Source: Pogostemon cablin
Lineage: Eukaryota; Streptophyta; Magnoliopsida; Lamiales; Lamiaceae
Assembly: GCA_023678885.1 (NCBI GenBank)
Contig: CM043009.1
Location: forward strand, 13,323,117 to 13,387,116
DNA: 64,000 nt
Direction of reading: 5' to 3'
In this document: positions 24,255 through 37,078 of the stretch, piece after piece
Position numbering within the stretch: position 1 is the first letter of the stretch
How the letters are laid out: the number at the start of each line of letters is the position of its first letter
Made by a program: the position numbers and the translations under genes
The notes under the pieces: model-generated
The model's input: only the letters and a program-made list of their open reading frames with translations
Told to the model about the DNA's origin: nothing
The model's database searches: none

Positions 24255-25264
24255 CTCGCTCCGATGGCCCTTGGTACACATTTGTAGCAATCTCATCGAA
24301 TATCCTTATAGCCTTTTCCGGAGTCACACCAAGTATGGATCCACCCGCCAAAGCATCAACAAGAAATCTTTGACCATTAACCAATCCTTGATAGAAAAAT
24401 CTAACTTGTTGATTCTTCGGGAAACCATGTTGTGGACATTTGCGTAGCATATCCTTAAACTATTCCCACGCTTTATAAAATCTCTCTTGAGATATTTGCT
24501 TGAATTGAGTGATCAAGCTCCTTCATTTGAAGCGTCTTGGAAGGTGAAAAATACTTGTTCAAGAATATTTGTGCAAGCTCATCCCACGTGTTGCACGCAC
24601 CCGAAGTAATAGTGGAGAGCCATGTTTGAGCTCTATCTCTCAACGAGAATGGAAACAACCTCATCCTAATACAATCCTCGCTCACCCCATTCATCTTCAT
24701 GGTGTTTGTAATCTCAATAAATTGAGCTAGATGAGCATTATGATCTTCATTCGGGGTTCCACTAAATTGTTGCTCTCTCACCACAGAAATCAAGCCCGCT
24801 TTAAATTCAAAGTTGTTGGCATTGATTGGTGGGCCCATCATATGTGACATGGCCCTAGGCATGAAGAAATCCCGGATCACTCTTTGATCATTATTAATTC
24901 CATGTTGCACCGGAGGTGGTGGAGATGGCACATACGCTTGTTGAGGATGGGCATAAGCTTGTGGAAATCCTTGTTGAAGTAAAGCTTGTTGCACCATTTG
25001 TTGAAGCAATGCTTGGTTATTGAAAGCTCCATGATTTTGATGAGCTTGTTGAGGAGGATTAACATTGACTTGAGGTGCGTTGTCTTGCACGTTCACATGT
25101 TGTCCTCCTTCCCCATCATGCTCTATCTCCACACGATTTTCTCCTTGAAAATTCTCCATTAGATCACTCTTTTTGGTTTTGTTCTCCTTTCTTCTTCTTC
25201 GACAAGTATGCTCAATTTCCAAATCAATAGGTTCTACTTGTTTCCCTTTAGATCTTGTTTGCAT
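24255..25264 (-). pseudogene. Element B gag, N-terminal part, cut by element A
   Basis: It starts with MQTRSKGKQ at 25264, an N-terminus like that of A gag. A low-complexity Gln/His/Pro-rich stretch follows, then the gag domain (FEFKAGLISVVREQQFSG, EDHNAHLAQFIEITNTMKMNG, LFPFSLRDRAQTWLSTI, NKYFSPSKTLQMKE). A frameshift/stop lies near 24473, and the rest continues at 24450-24255 (MLRKCPQHGFP, FFYQGL). The frame is interrupted exactly by A and resumes at 10401. It is distant from A gag but has the same layout. Confidence 0.88.
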
Positions 25265-25387
25265 ACACCTTCAAATAAGAGAAGTTAGAATAAATTTTTC
25301 AAAAGCAAATACAAAGAAACAAATAAAAAATATCTCTATTAAGATCACTCGAAACGATCCTTCTTTAAGCTACTAGCAACCGTCGCA

Positions 25388-25405
25388 TCCCCGACAACGG
25401 CACCA
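25388..25405 (-). promoter_or_regulatory. Element B primer-binding site (tRNA-Asp, decayed)
   Basis: The minus strand reads TGGTGCCGTTGTCGGGGA, two transitions from the site in A, two bases from the LTR. Confidence 0.85.
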
Positions 25406-25407
25406 TT

Positions 25408-26956
25408 TGATTAGCCATAACTTGTAGTCGGGTTGACCAATTCAAGAATTTATCGAACCACAGGGAGGTAGGTACTAGTTCTTAAGTGATCTCATGTTTT
25501 TTTGTAATTTTATAGAGATGAATCATCAATGGATAGGTGTTCAAACAAGTAATAAAATCAATCAAAACAAGCAACCAATCAATGATCAACAAACAAGATA
25601 GATAAATGGATGAGTGGTTTTTCAAGTTAAGTAAAAGTGAGATTAACAACAATTAAGAAGTGAAAATCCTAGGATAAATGCATCAAATTCATATGATCAT
25701 GGATATAAGACTAAGGGCCAACACTAAGTTCACTTAAGCTCCCTCTCGAGATGGATAGGATATAAATCTCAATTAGCTCAATGGATTGGTTCTCACTCAA
25801 ACAATTCCAACTAGGTACTAAGCTTGAAATGAGAGTCCCTTCACACGATTAATCAATCTCTCGATCAAGCCAATTGGATGTCATATCAAAGGAGTTCAAA
25901 ATTCCAAAGGACTTCTCAATCTTCTTACAATTTATAATGCACATGATGTGTATGACAAAATGATTCAATTAATTATCCTAAATATACAATTGACTTCTCA
26001 ATCTAATCAAATGTTTAAAACAACAAACCACACAAATCATCATAAACAACAAGATTTAAAGCATCAATGATAGAAAATCAATTAACCCAATCAACATATG
26101 AATTTAAATACATAAATCCCAAAATTATCCAGCAACTCTCATGTTGCTAATCTCACAAGGGAGATTAGCCAACCATATTAAAAAGAAAATCAACATAGAC
26201 ATTAAGATCCTTACAAAATATGATAAACAATAAGGTTTCACTACAAAGTATGGATGAAAACTCCCTTGAAGTGCTTCAATGGTGATCTCCTCCCTTCCTT
26301 TGCAATTATCCTCTCTTCCTTGCTTCTTTCCTTAATTGGATGAAGGTTTTGATGGTGGGATGATGGTAGATGGGATGGATGAAGAATGGATGAAGATTAT
26401 GGTGTAAAATGGAAGAAATGGTGTGTGAGATGTGTGCAGGGGTGAAACACTTCGAAAATCTTCTCAAAATGTTGAATGAATTGATATTTATACCCCTTGG
26501 AGATCTTCTTGAAGATGCAGGAAAATATTCTATTTTGGCACCGAAACGATTCATGTGCTGCAACACGAGTCAAGTCGTGTCAGGGTTTCTCGGTCAAACT
26601 TTACTCAAAACAGACACGAGTCGTGTGCTGACACACGGCCAAAGAGTGGCCGTGTTGGATGAATTGATGCTGCTACACAGGTACTCCTTACAGGCCCGTG
26701 TTTGGTACACAGATCGTGTGTTGTAACACGACTCGTGTACCCTACACGGCAGGTCGTGTTGATGCTGCCTTGTTTCTTCTTCCTTGTTTTGTCTCCCATC
26801 TCCATTTTTGCTCTGTTTTCACCTGTTTTACATATGATTAAGTTCATTCACACACATTTCTATAAAAACACATATCACCACCAAATAACACATAAATACG
26901 GATAAAATAACATAAAAATAGACCTAAAAGACACTAAAATCTAGGTGAAAATATCA
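25408..26956 (-). repeat. Element B 5' LTR
   Basis: It pairs with 4939-6460. CACGAGTCGTG-like palindromes occur at about 26540-26760. Confidence 0.9.
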
Positions 26957-28216
26957 CTCATCACATCCTCCTCAACTCTTTCACTTTTTCTTCAAGCACA
27001 ATATTTTTTCCTTCTTTTTTTTCTTCTCTCCTTTTTTTCTCTCAAGTTACCAGTTTTCGGGCACTACCTTGCACATCATCTATAGGGTACTAGATTTAGG
27101 AACTACCCTAGGATGTTTGATTCCATGGAGTACTAGATTTAAGCACTACTCCAAGTTTTTTTTAGATGCATTATCAAGCTCAATCACTATTTCAACACCA
27201 ATTTCATTCCTCTCCAACCTGTTATTAGACTCCATCAACGCACTTTGAAAAGCCATTAATTCTCGTCATGATAGAATCAAGGCTAAGAAAATTCAGATGC
27301 TCAAAGTGGTTATTTCTCGTAGGCTACCAAAGAATGAGGTTTTTAGGCTCAATGGGACTAACTACGGATAAACATCATTTGATAGAGAATTATTTGGCTA
27401 AGTGACTCATAAAAGCAAGAATGACATAAAATCATCTCCCTTCATCTAACACACATGTAGTTTCAAGTAAGACAAGAGGCAAGTTCTAGAATACACACAC
27501 AAGAACGATACTCACCAGAAAAGAAAATCATGTTATTATGTATATGATCAGCGAGGCTCAAAATCTCAAATTGTTTTTTAACAAGTAATAGAGCACTTTT
27601 CATGGTAAGTAATATTCCACAAGTACACATAGAACTTCACACCACAATATAACTCAAGTACACTTCCTTTATTAATTTCAAGAACGTAAGAATTTTAGGC
27701 ATGATTTAAAAATATAAGCTCACAAGGATCACCACATTAAACTCAATCCTTCCACTCCTATGAATTAAAAGTACACATACAAATTAGAATAAGGAAATGA
27801 GGACACCTGATTTTTCTTCTTCGAAACATTTATGAGCTCCTCGAGTTGTTCAACTCGATCAGGTCAAAACCTCAATATAGGACTCGTCTTCCCTCCTCTT
27901 TTACCTTTCTATAATGAAAGCCCAAGCACACCTCATCATCATATGATTCATCATTAATAATATAGGAGAACTATAAAAAAAACTCAATTGACTATCTAAT
28001 TAACTCCACACACTAGACACACCAACACAACACACTAAATATTAGGTAAGTTGCAAAAAATCGACATATAAATACCAGTTAAAAATCAATATGCCGCAAA
28101 AAATCAACCACCTAACAAACAAACAACTAACGAAAGAAAAATTATACCATTAGTGCTCATAAGATGAGGTAAGTACATCACAACCCCCCCAAACGTAGTA
28201 AAAATGTAAGTCGAAA
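26957..28216 (-). other. Element C 3' noncoding DNA with three 26-nt hairpins
   Basis: No gene. Three hairpin repeats lie at about 27046-27069, 27084-27109 and 27127-27152, the counterparts of those in D (39596-39703) with the same spacing of about 39 and 43 bases. A poly-pyrimidine run (26985-27045) precedes them. Confidence 0.75.
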
Positions 28217-28804
28217 CTAAGTTTGAAAAGAGATGTAAATGCCGAAACGTGAGCACCTTAAATATAATAACTCCTCACTCACACAAAAGAAACACGAAAG
28301 TAATAAAATGGAAGGGACAAGCCCCCAACAGGCGCTCATGTTTAGCATCGGAGAGTCACGATGGTTTATCGTTTTTTGAACTACTGGATCGGAGGACGGT
28401 CTTCTTGCATCCTTACCTTCAAGTACATCCTTTCCCTTCTTGTCTATACTCAGCACCTCACCTTTCTTAGTCACAAGTATATGATCCTTGGAATTTTCTT
28501 CCTTCCATGGCTGTCTAGACACCTCCTTGTTAATCTTCCACTTAAATTTAAAATCATTTATCCTGTTAAAATCAAGATTAAACAAGTTAGAAACCACTTC
28601 TATGCTCTCGCATGATTGAGCCTCCATGGTCATCTTCATTGCCTTATCAAGAGAGAAAACCACATCTTCATTGTCCATCTGCAGTCTAAGCTTCTCGACT
28701 CTCAACCTCTTTGCTCTTTCCCACTTCTTCTCCACTATTAGCTCAATATTCTGATCTTGTAATGGTACTGAAGTGTTCTGAACAACACATGTAGCATTCG
28801 ACAT
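28217..28804 (-). pseudogene. Element C pol remnant after internal deletion
   Basis: A 195-codon frame. It starts with a block equal to the gag-protease linker of A (KKWERAKRLRVEK). It then jumps directly to the block that in A follows the protease (LRLQMDNEDVVFSLDKAMKM). After this comes a tail shared with B and D (FKWKINKEVSRQPW, ILVTKKGEV, DPVVQ). So protease, reverse transcriptase, RNase H and integrase are missing, and the product has no enzyme activity. Its last residues are read-through of noncoding DNA. Confidence 0.82.
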
Positions 28805-28824
28805 GGAAATGGGGTTCCACTATT

Positions 28825-29165
28825 GCAGTTCGACCATGGTTTGACCAGAATGGTCTAGTCGAATGGAATGAGGCTGGTCTAACTGGGTACTTGAAAGCGG
28901 GCTCAGTCTGTCTAGTTGTGGTTCGACCATAGTTTGACCAGAGAGGTCAGGTTGAACTATAAAAGTGTGGTCGAATTGGGACTCTGTAAACTAAACTCGA
29001 TCTCTTTGCTCTACAGGTGTTGGTTCGATCATAATTTGACCAGAGAGGTCTGGTCGAACGGGAATGCTTTGGTCGAATCGCGAGTCAAAAAATAGAGTAC
29101 CATTTCTCTATTTTTCTGAAAGCCATTCGACCACAGTTCGACCATCAGGTCAGGTCGAACTAGAG
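28825..29165. repeat. GTTCGACC array in the gag C-terminus of C
   Basis: Same motif and layout as in A gag, more decayed (for example GTTTGACC, GGTCGAATTG). Matching arrays lie in the C LTRs at 3773-3911 and 31673-31809. Confidence 0.8.
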
Positions 29166-30260
29166 CCCTGCTCTCATCTTTTTCGTCCATAGGCTTCATC
29201 AGGCCTTCGTACTGTGTCATGGACCTTAATGTGATGGCATTATTCTCCAACGTTTGTGTCAATTGATTCACATTCGCAGCCATCTGACCCATTATAAAGG
29301 TAAGGTCCTTCAACTGCTTAGATAAATCTGTATGATTAGCATTCATACTCGCTTCAATGAGGTCAACCCTTATATCATTCCTTGCCATGCATCGATTGAA
29401 GGTAACGTCAACACTCTTCACTTCTTGCTGCTGGATATTATTCCCCCTTTGTATCAACTCTATAATCTGCTTCTGTTGGGACTATAATAACTTGTTGATG
29501 TTAGCTAGACTAGAGATGATCTCATCATCCCTATTCGGCTACACCACTTTTGGTTCAACCTGAGCCATCTTACTAAGTACATAAGTTCCTCTAACTCTCT
29601 ACGTAGGCCAGTCACGTGAATTCATAGAGATGTCTTCAAATAACATTTCTACTTCGAGTGATGTCTTAGATAACAGTGCTCCTCCTGATGATGCATCAAT
29701 AAGAACACGTGACTCACAATCCAGTCCATAGTAGAAGATGCTTATGTACTCAGCCTTAGACATCCCATGTTGCGGGCACCTTCTGAGCATGTCTTTAAAC
29801 CTGTCCCACGCCTCATGAAATTTCTCACACTGATTCATAACAAATTAAGTGATCTCTTACCTCATTCTTAAAACCTTTGAGAGTGGCATGTATCCCTCCA
29901 AGAACTTCTGTTGTAGTTGGTCCCATGTAGTACAATCTGCGACATCAAGAGTCTCATACCAAGTTTTCGCCCTATTAATCAAAGAGAACTTGAATAGGGT
30001 GATCCGCCTAGCATTATCATTAGCTCCAGCACCATTCTGAGTGTTTGTATAACTAAGGAATCTTTTGAGATGCTGATATGGATCTTCAAATTGACCTCCA
30101 GAAAATGAATTCTTTTCTACCATGTTGATAAGAGAATGATGTATCTCAAAATCATCATCTTCCCCCTTACTCCTATCAACCCCACGTTGTCAATCCTATA
30201 GTTCGTGAAAATTTCACGTATGGAAACATCATCTGAATTCTGCCCTGCTCCGACAATGTT
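29029..30260 (-). pseudogene. Element C gag, degenerate
   Basis: Fragments in several frames: MVEKNSFSGGQFEDPYQHLKRF (frame 30123-29857), FHEAWDRFKDMLRRCPQHGMS (29838-29599) and a C-terminal part (29457-29029) with LSKQLKDLTFIMGQMAANVNQLTQ. It is clearly the same family as A gag and closest to D gag. Stops and frameshifts abolish it. Confidence 0.88.
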
Positions 30261-30406
30261 TAGCTCAGTGTGTTTTTCGTTCCTTTCCTTCCTCTCCTTT
30301 TCCTAGTGCACAAGTTCCTCAGAAAAATTCAAGGTTAGATAGAATTAAGTAATCACAAATAAAAGTCTTAACCAACTAGAAATAATAAAATCAATAATAA
30401 CAACCA

Positions 30407-30424
30407 TCCCCGGCAACGGTGCCA
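30407..30424 (-). promoter_or_regulatory. Element C primer-binding site (tRNA-Asp)
   Basis: The minus strand reads TGGCACCGTTGCCGGGGA (one transition from A), six bases from the LTR. Confidence 0.88.
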
Positions 30425-30430
30425 AAATTT

Positions 30431-32372
30431 TGATGCGCATTTTCTTTGCACGCAAAATTAATCCCCAAGTATGAAGGATATCAGTCGCAGCCTAAGCAAG
30501 CGACCAACTTAAATATCGAACCCAAATGATGGCTATTATCAATTTAATTATTATCTAAATTAATTAAGACGAAAGGCAATAAGAGTTGTGAAATTAATTA
30601 TCAACTAAAATACTAAAATTAAATTATAAATAAAATAAAATAGCACTAGAAGAATGCGAAAGTGGATCAAGTAGGAGAATAGGTAGTTCTAGGGTAATCC
30701 AGTTTTACTACTTAACTATTCTCTCAAGTGCAGGCCGACTCACCCTTGTGGACTATGAACGCATCACTAAACCATGCAAATCTACTCTATAGACACAAGT
30801 AAATATGCGTGTAATACGTGTGAATAACCTCGGAGCAAGAGACATAATTTCATCCCCCCTAAGTACTATCAGTATCAATTATTTTCCACGTCTGGAACCT
30901 AACCTGATATGATCTCCCTTTATAGGTACTATAAAATTACCCTCTATATCTTGCTTACTAACTAAAATTCAATTCAATTAATAAATTTTCATATATGATA
31001 GTTCTAATGAAGCTTCGGAGTCCCCTCACTTAGAATCATAACATGGAATCTTGTTCAACAGTGAACGCGCTCAATTAACAACCAAGACATATATTCAGAC
31101 TCTATATAACAGTTGAAGATGCACAAAACGACTCTGAATATGGATTAAAAATATGCAATCATATATAAAATAAATCCACAAGTAGTGTTTTACGGAGGAC
31201 ACACAAGAGAGTTTAATTAATTCATAAAACCTTCAAAACTCAAGATCTATTAAAAAAGTTCTAGCCTATGATGTTGCGAAGAACAATCATGGGGGTTGGA
31301 TAGATCTTACCCATATATCTGGAAAATACAAGATAAATTAGGAACGAATAAAACCCTAGATGCGAGAGTCGTTGCATTCTTCTCTGTCTTGAATCCTCCT
31401 TTTGGTTCTCCTCTTGATTCCATAGATGAATCTTCAAAGTGATGGATGGATGGAGGAAGGGATGCGGATGATGGTTAGGGGGTGATCCCCCCTTGTGGGG
31501 TATAGGATAATTGTGTTCTGGTTCTTAATTTACGTCAATAATGATGTGGTCTACATCCCCTTTTATACTTGTAAGCTCTCCTTATGGACCTTGGATGGGC
31601 TTTTTCTTGGAAAATACATAAAAACACGCACTTGGGTGTAAAACTCATCGAAATTAGTATTTTGTGTCCCCGTTCGACCAAAGTGGTTCTGGTTGAACTG
31701 GAAGACCTTGGTTGAACGAGATGTCTGTAAGCTGAAATTTCCAGTTAAACTTGACTTATGTAGTTCGACCAAAATGGTTCTGGTCGAACGGGAAGGGCTT
31801 GGTCGAACTACTGGTCAAGCTACATGCGCCGTCTCACCATTTCGCGCATAACTTCCATATCCGACCTCCGATTTAAGTGATTCTTGCGCTCACGAGATCC
31901 TGTCTTCCTTGGCTTTCTATTCATTTAAAGAACTCACAAACACTCAACATCTAAAGATGTAACAAGCTATGAAAAGTGGTACAGCTGCTCTGTTCTATAC
32001 AACTTGCGCGATGTCGCCATTTTGATCATAATCTTCTGGTTTGGATTCCGATTGAGGTGTTCCTTATGCCAAAACGATCCTCTCTTCTGTGGATTTTTAA
32101 CCATGCATCACACTTTCAGTTCAAATCTCCACATGAATACAAAAATTTACACAAGTTAGACGTACGTTTTTCAGCATTCTTGCACAAGTTGCACCTTTTC
32201 TCCAACTTTGCTCTTTTGATTCTTTTTCCACCTAAAACATAATAAAACACCTTAAACGCACTTTTTTCTCAAATATAATAACTACAACACATTTTTGCTA
32301 ATATATAACAACAATTCTCATCAAAAAGGTGTTAAATTGGACACTAAAATACGCATATTTTCACTCTCATCA
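30431..32372 (-). repeat. Element C 5' LTR
   Basis: It pairs with 2514-4412 and is clearly diverged from it, so C is older than A and F. It has a GTTCGACC cluster at 31673-31809. Confidence 0.9.
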
Positions 32373-33244
32373 GTGCTCACTCCTGCACGAGTCGTGATGC
32401 TCCCGTGCCGCCCACATCCACGCCAACACGCCACACCTCCGCCAGTCATGTCATCCATCGGCACGACTCATTCCGACTCTATCTGTCGCTCGTGCCCATC
32501 ACCTCTGGCACACTGGAAACCACTCGCAGCCGTACCCGTGGTCGGCACGACTCGTGCAGTACATATGCACTAGTCATGATAATAGCTTTCAATCGCCCAT
32601 CACGCCGTGCTTGCACCATGCACCAGTCCTTGCTTAGCCATGCAGCAGCTCGACACGACTCATGCGCAAGCCTCAGTGGCACCCACCTGCCGGTCATGCT
32701 CATGTCATGTGCCGAGATAAATCACCATGCTCAATCCGCTACCGCAACACGCCGTCACCAGCGCACCACCACTCACCATGTCATCGCCACCACGACTCGA
32801 GTCAGAGACTCAACTCGTGTGTCCGTCGTGCTGCCCGCCTTATTAGCCAAGTCACCACGCATCAGGCCTTCACACCTCGCAAAGCCTAACGCATCCGTCG
32901 ATGTTCCTATGTGGGCACGACTCGTGCCATCAGATGGCACAACTCGTGTCGTGTCTGGTTCGTCGTGCGTCAGCTACCTGTATCGTTGTGTGTTACCTGT
33001 CTAGGCTTCAAACACTGTCCGTGTGCTCCATTCATCGTTGTCATCATACACCACAACACGACTCGAGTCGGCAACTCGACTTGTGTCATCATCAGCAGCT
33101 GCCACCATCGCACCGCCAGCGTCACCATTAAACGTATATATTATTCAACAAGAAAAAATTTCTAAATCCTAGTCCACGTTTGACACATAAAACCTGGCCT
33201 AACGTGTCATGTTTAGCCACAAAACCAAAGCTCAGATACCAATT
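32373..33244 (-). other. GC-rich leader of Copia element E with CACGACTCGTG repeats
   Basis: A C-rich stretch (32380-33130) with about eight copies of a near-palindrome, CACGACTCGTG or variants (for example near 32386, 32460, 32550, 32650, 32800, 32915, 33055). The 199-codon frame at 32405-33004 runs against the element and shows no family. It corresponds in position to F's GC-rich leader. Confidence 0.65.
33230..33241 (-). promoter_or_regulatory. Element E primer-binding site (initiator tRNA-Met)
   Basis: The minus strand reads TGGTATCTGAGC, one change from TGGTATCAGAGC found in F. Confidence 0.8.
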
Positions 33245-34112
33245 ATTGACATTCGATCGTTTGGTAAACGTGAATTGTTAAGGTTCCATGCAAACTAAAT
33301 CAGCGGAAGCAAGTATTCAAAGTTTGCATTAACTTTCACTAGGGTATGTTGATGAAGAACAGCTGTGGAAAATAACCTCTTGATCTTCTGCTATATTCCC
33401 AAGTCCAATTTTGACGTCGTGTGGGCGACGATCTTCAAGACCCTCTCAATTTGCTCTTCTCCCTCTATCTTACAGTATTACACGTTAGAATTACAGTTCC
33501 AAATATGCTGAGATGACTTATTTATGGGCTACAACAGGGACTAGGTGGAGAAATTAGAGTCGGGCCTCTATTGGGCTTAAGTATCCAAGTTTAACCCAAA
33601 ACTTATACTTAAGTCCAACAATAATAATATATTCCACTAAAATATTATTACTGTACTGCTACTCCAATCACAAATTATGTTATGGTCTTCTTCTTATTAT
33701 GAGCCCCATAGTTTTCCATGTTTAAGATATACAATGCCCATTAATTAATTAAGTTACTGACAACTCCATTAATTAATATCTCATCCGAGAGTAGTACCAC
33801 TCAACCTTATTATCAGGCCGGAATAAATCTACTTGCAAGATTTACATGATAATCCTTATGAGCTCCTCAAGGGAACATCATCAACCTATTTAATAGGACA
33901 CGGTTTCCTTCTACAATCAACAGCACACCATAGAGACATCACTATTTCCAAACTCACCGAGCTTGTTGATTTAATTACATGTAACCCATTGATAAATCAA
34001 AGAAATACATACTAACTTATGTGTTAAGTTTATTGTATAGTGATTAAGAGCGCGAACATCCATAATAACATAGATCAAGTTCTTCTATATAGTCAGTATA
34101 AGTCGAACGATT
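33245..34112 (-). repeat. Element E 5' LTR, left part (split by D)
   Basis: It aligns with F LTR 41111-41975 (shared CAGCGGAAGCAA, ACCTCTCAATCTTCTGC-like and TTAATTAATTAAGTTACTGACAAC-type stretches). It stops at the TSD ACGAT (34108-34112) and resumes at 50785. Confidence 0.88.
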
Positions 34113-35930
34113 GATGAGAGTCTAAATAAGTGTGTTTTAGTATCCAATTTAACACCTTTTTAATGGGAACTGTTAATATATATTAGCACAATTATCTTAT
34201 ATCTGATATATTTGAGAAAAAGGTGCGTTTGAGGTGTTTTATTATGTTTCAGGTGGAAAAATAATTAAAAGTGCAAAGTTGGAGAAAAGGTGCAACTTGT
34301 GCAAGAATGCTGCAAAATGACGTCCAACTTGTATAATTTTTCTGTATTCTTTTGGAGCTCTAGATTGGAAGTGTTATATATGGTTGAATAGCCATGGAAG
34401 AGAGGATTGTTTTTGCATAAAGAACATCCCAATCGGATGCAAACGAGAAAGTTATGATCAAAATGGTGATATCGCGCAAGCTGTTCCTACTTAGTATGAC
34501 TGTGCCACTTTGCATGACTTGTTACACCTTCAAATGTTGGATTTTTTGTAAGTTCTTTTTATGGATAGAAAGCCGAGGAAGATAGAATCATGTGAGTGCA
34601 AGAAATCACTCAAATCGAAGTTTGGATGTGGATGTTATGTATGAAACGGTGACACTGCACATGCAGTTCGTCTAGTAGTTTGACCAATGCCTACCAGCTC
34701 GACCAAAACCACTTTGGTTGAGCTAGGTCACGCAAATCCAATTTTGTCGGGTTTTTCACCCCCAGTGCATGTATTTTCATTTTTTCCAAGAAAAAGCTCA
34801 TCCAAGGTCCATTAGGAGTGCTTACAAGTATAAAAGGGAATGCAGATCACAACAAAGAGGGGGAATCACCCCCAACCATCATCCACATCCTTTCCTCCAT
34901 CTATCCATCACTTTGAAAATTCATTTGTGGAATCAAGAGGAGAACCAAGAGGAGGATTCAAGACAGAGAAGGACGCGAAAACTCCCGCATCTAGGGTTTT
35001 ATTCATTTTCTAATTTATCAGGTATTTTTCAGACATATGGGTAAGATCTATCCAACCACCATGATTGTTCTTCGCAACGTCATGGGCTAGAACTGTTTTG
35101 GTAGATCTAGGGTTTTGAAAGTTTTATGAATTAATTAAACTTTCTTGTCCCTCTGTACAACACTACTTGTGGATTAATTTTATATATGATTGTGCTTTCT
35201 TAATTAATATTCACGGTCGTTTTGTGCATCTTCAACTGTTATATAGAGTCTGAATATATATCTTGGTTGTTGATTGAGCGCGTTAACTGCTGAACAGGGT
35301 TTTATGTTATGATTCTAAGTGATGGGACTCCGAAGCTTCATTAGAACTATCATATATGAATGTTTATTAATTGAATTAAATTCGAACTAATAAGCAGGAT
35401 AAGATGTTAATTTTATTATACCTATAAAGGGAGATCATATCGGGTTAGAGTACCAATCCAGGGGAAAATAATTGATAGTGATAGTACCTAGAAAGGGGGT
35501 GAAATTATATCTCTTGCTCCAAGGTTATTTACACGTGTTACATGTATATTTACTTGTGTCTATAGAGTAGATTTGCATGGCTTAGCGATGCGTCTATATT
35601 CCACAAGGTATAGTCAGACATTGATACATGAAAGAAAAATTAATGAGTGAAATCGGATTACCCTAGGGCTACCTATTCTCCATTCTTGAGTCACTTTCGT
35701 ATTCTTCTAGTGCTTTAATTTATTTTATTTTTTATTTTAAATAATTGTTTAGTAGTTAATAATTCTATACCTCAACTTTATTGTCACAATTCGTCTTAAT
35801 TAATTAGTAAATGATTAAATTGATAATACACCGTCCTTTGGGTTCGATATTTAACTTGGTCGCTTGCTTAAACTGTAATTGATATCCTTAATACTTGGGA
35901 TTAATTTTGCGTGCAAAAAAACACTCATCA
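34113..35930 (+). repeat. Element D 5' LTR
   Basis: It is 1818 bp and pairs with 40340-41110 plus 49504-50779. It contains a small GTTCGACC cluster at 34668-34722. Confidence 0.93.
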
Positions 35931-35936
35931 AGTTTT

Positions 35937-35954
35937 TAGCACCGTTGCCGGGGA
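35937..35954 (+). promoter_or_regulatory. Element D primer-binding site (tRNA-Asp)
   Basis: TAGCACCGTTGCCGGGGA, two transitions from the canonical site, six bases after the LTR. Confidence 0.88.
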
Positions 35955-36086
35955 CGGCAGTTATTATTAATTTTATTATTTCTAGTTTGATTAAGACTTT
36001 TATTTGTGATTATTTAATTCTATCTTACCTTAAATTTTTTTGAGGTACTTGTACACTAGGAAAAGGAAAGGAAGGAATAACTCACA

Positions 36087-37078
36087 GTGCTGAACATGAG
36101 CGGAACAGAGCAGAATCCAGATAATGTTGCCTTACGTGAAATTTTCAAGTACAACGGGATTTGCAACATGGGGTTGATAGGAGCAGGGAGGGAAGATGAT
36201 TATTTTGAGATACATCCCTCTCTTATCAACATGGTAGAGAAGAATTCCTTTTCTGGGAGTTCCTTTGAAGATCCATATCGGCATCTCAAAAGATTCCTTG
36301 ATTATGCAAACACTCAAAAGGGCGCTGAAACTAATGATCATGCTAGGCGGATTGCCTTATTCAAGTTTTCATTGATTGATAGGGCGAAAGCTTGGTATGA
36401 GACTCTTGATGCCACGAACTGCACTACATGGGACCAACTGCAGCAGAAGTTCTTAGAGAGATACATGCCACCCTCTAAGGTATTTAGAATGAAGCAAGAG
36501 ATCACATAATTTGTGAATCAGGGTGAGAAATTTCATGAGGCTTGGGATAGGTTCAAAGATATGCTCAAGAGGTGACCACAGCATGGAATGTTTAAGTCTC
36601 AGTACATAAGCATCTTCTACTATGGATTGAATTGTGAGTCGCATACTCTTATTGATGCATCATCAGGAGGAGCGTTGTTATCTAAGACAGCGCACATGAA
36701 GCAGAAAAGTTATTTGAAGATATCTCTACGAATTCACGTGACTTGCCTATGGAAAGAGTAAGAGGATCTTATGTACTAGGTAATGTGGCTCAAGTTGAAC
36801 ATCAAGTGGTGAAGCCAAATAGGGATGATGAGATCTTCTTAAATCTAGCTAATATCAACAAGCTACTAGAGTCCCAGCAGAAGCAAATTACAGAGTTGAC
36901 ATAAAGGTGGCATAGTATGAAGCAGCACGAAGTGAAGAGTGTTGAAGATACCTTCAATCGATACATAGCAAGGACTGATGCAAGGGTTGACCGCATCGAA
37001 GCGAGTATGAATACTAATCATGCAGATTTATCTAAGCAGTTGAAGGACCTTACCTTTATAATGGGGCAGATGGCCGGG
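36087..37078 (+). pseudogene. Element D gag, 5' part
   Basis: It is open from about 36096 (first ATG, MSGTEQNPDN) to a stop at 36507-36509. It contains the gag domain blocks FEIHPSLINMVEKNSFSG, EDPYRHLKRFLDYANTQ, KAWYETLDA and FLERYMPPSKVFRMKQEIT. It continues past the stop in decayed form (FHEAWDRFKDM, YGLNCES-like) to 37078, where a fold-back element interrupts the block equal to MGQMAANVNQL in C. Confidence 0.88.

Larger units (their letters stand above)
4939..26956 (-). mobile_element. Ty3/Gypsy Tat/Athila-like element B, non-autonomous, carrying A
   Basis: Its LTRs of about 1.5 kb begin TGATTAGCC and end AAATATCA. Without A it is about 8.2 kb: 5' LTR 25408-26956, tRNA-Asp-type PBS, gag (cut by A), protease remnant, a short shared C-terminal coding block, about 2.1 kb of noncoding DNA, and 3' LTR 4939-6460. 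No reverse transcriptase or integrase is found. The flanks CATCT (left) and CTCAT (right) are not a clean 5-bp duplication. However, element D has the undisturbed equivalent of this site near 39810-39830, so the insertion point inside C is supported. Confidence 0.85.
2514..32372 (-). mobile_element. Ty3/Gypsy Tat/Athila-like element C, non-autonomous, carrying B and A
   Basis: C is bounded by two LTRs of about 1.9 kb that start TGATGCGCATTTT and end CTCTCATCA (plus-strand reading). The flanks are GTGCG (2509-2513) and GTGCT (32373-32377), a 5-bp TSD with one mismatch. Order on the minus strand: 5' LTR, tRNA-Asp PBS, decayed gag, short pol remnant, long 3' noncoding DNA, PPT, 3' LTR. It has no reverse transcriptase, RNase H or integrase, so it depended on another element's enzymes. 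Element B interrupts the 3' noncoding part at 4939-26956. C lies in the leader of E. Confidence 0.88.

Noticed and set aside
32405..33004. 199-codon open frame on the plus strand
   Set aside because: It lies in the GC-rich leader of Copia element E, antisense to it, is full of the CACGACTCGTG repeat, and shows no protein family features.
34769..35044. 91-codon frame in the D LTR (like 3414-3635 in C)
   Set aside because: It recurs because LTRs are repeated; frames shift between copies, so there is no sign of coding selection.
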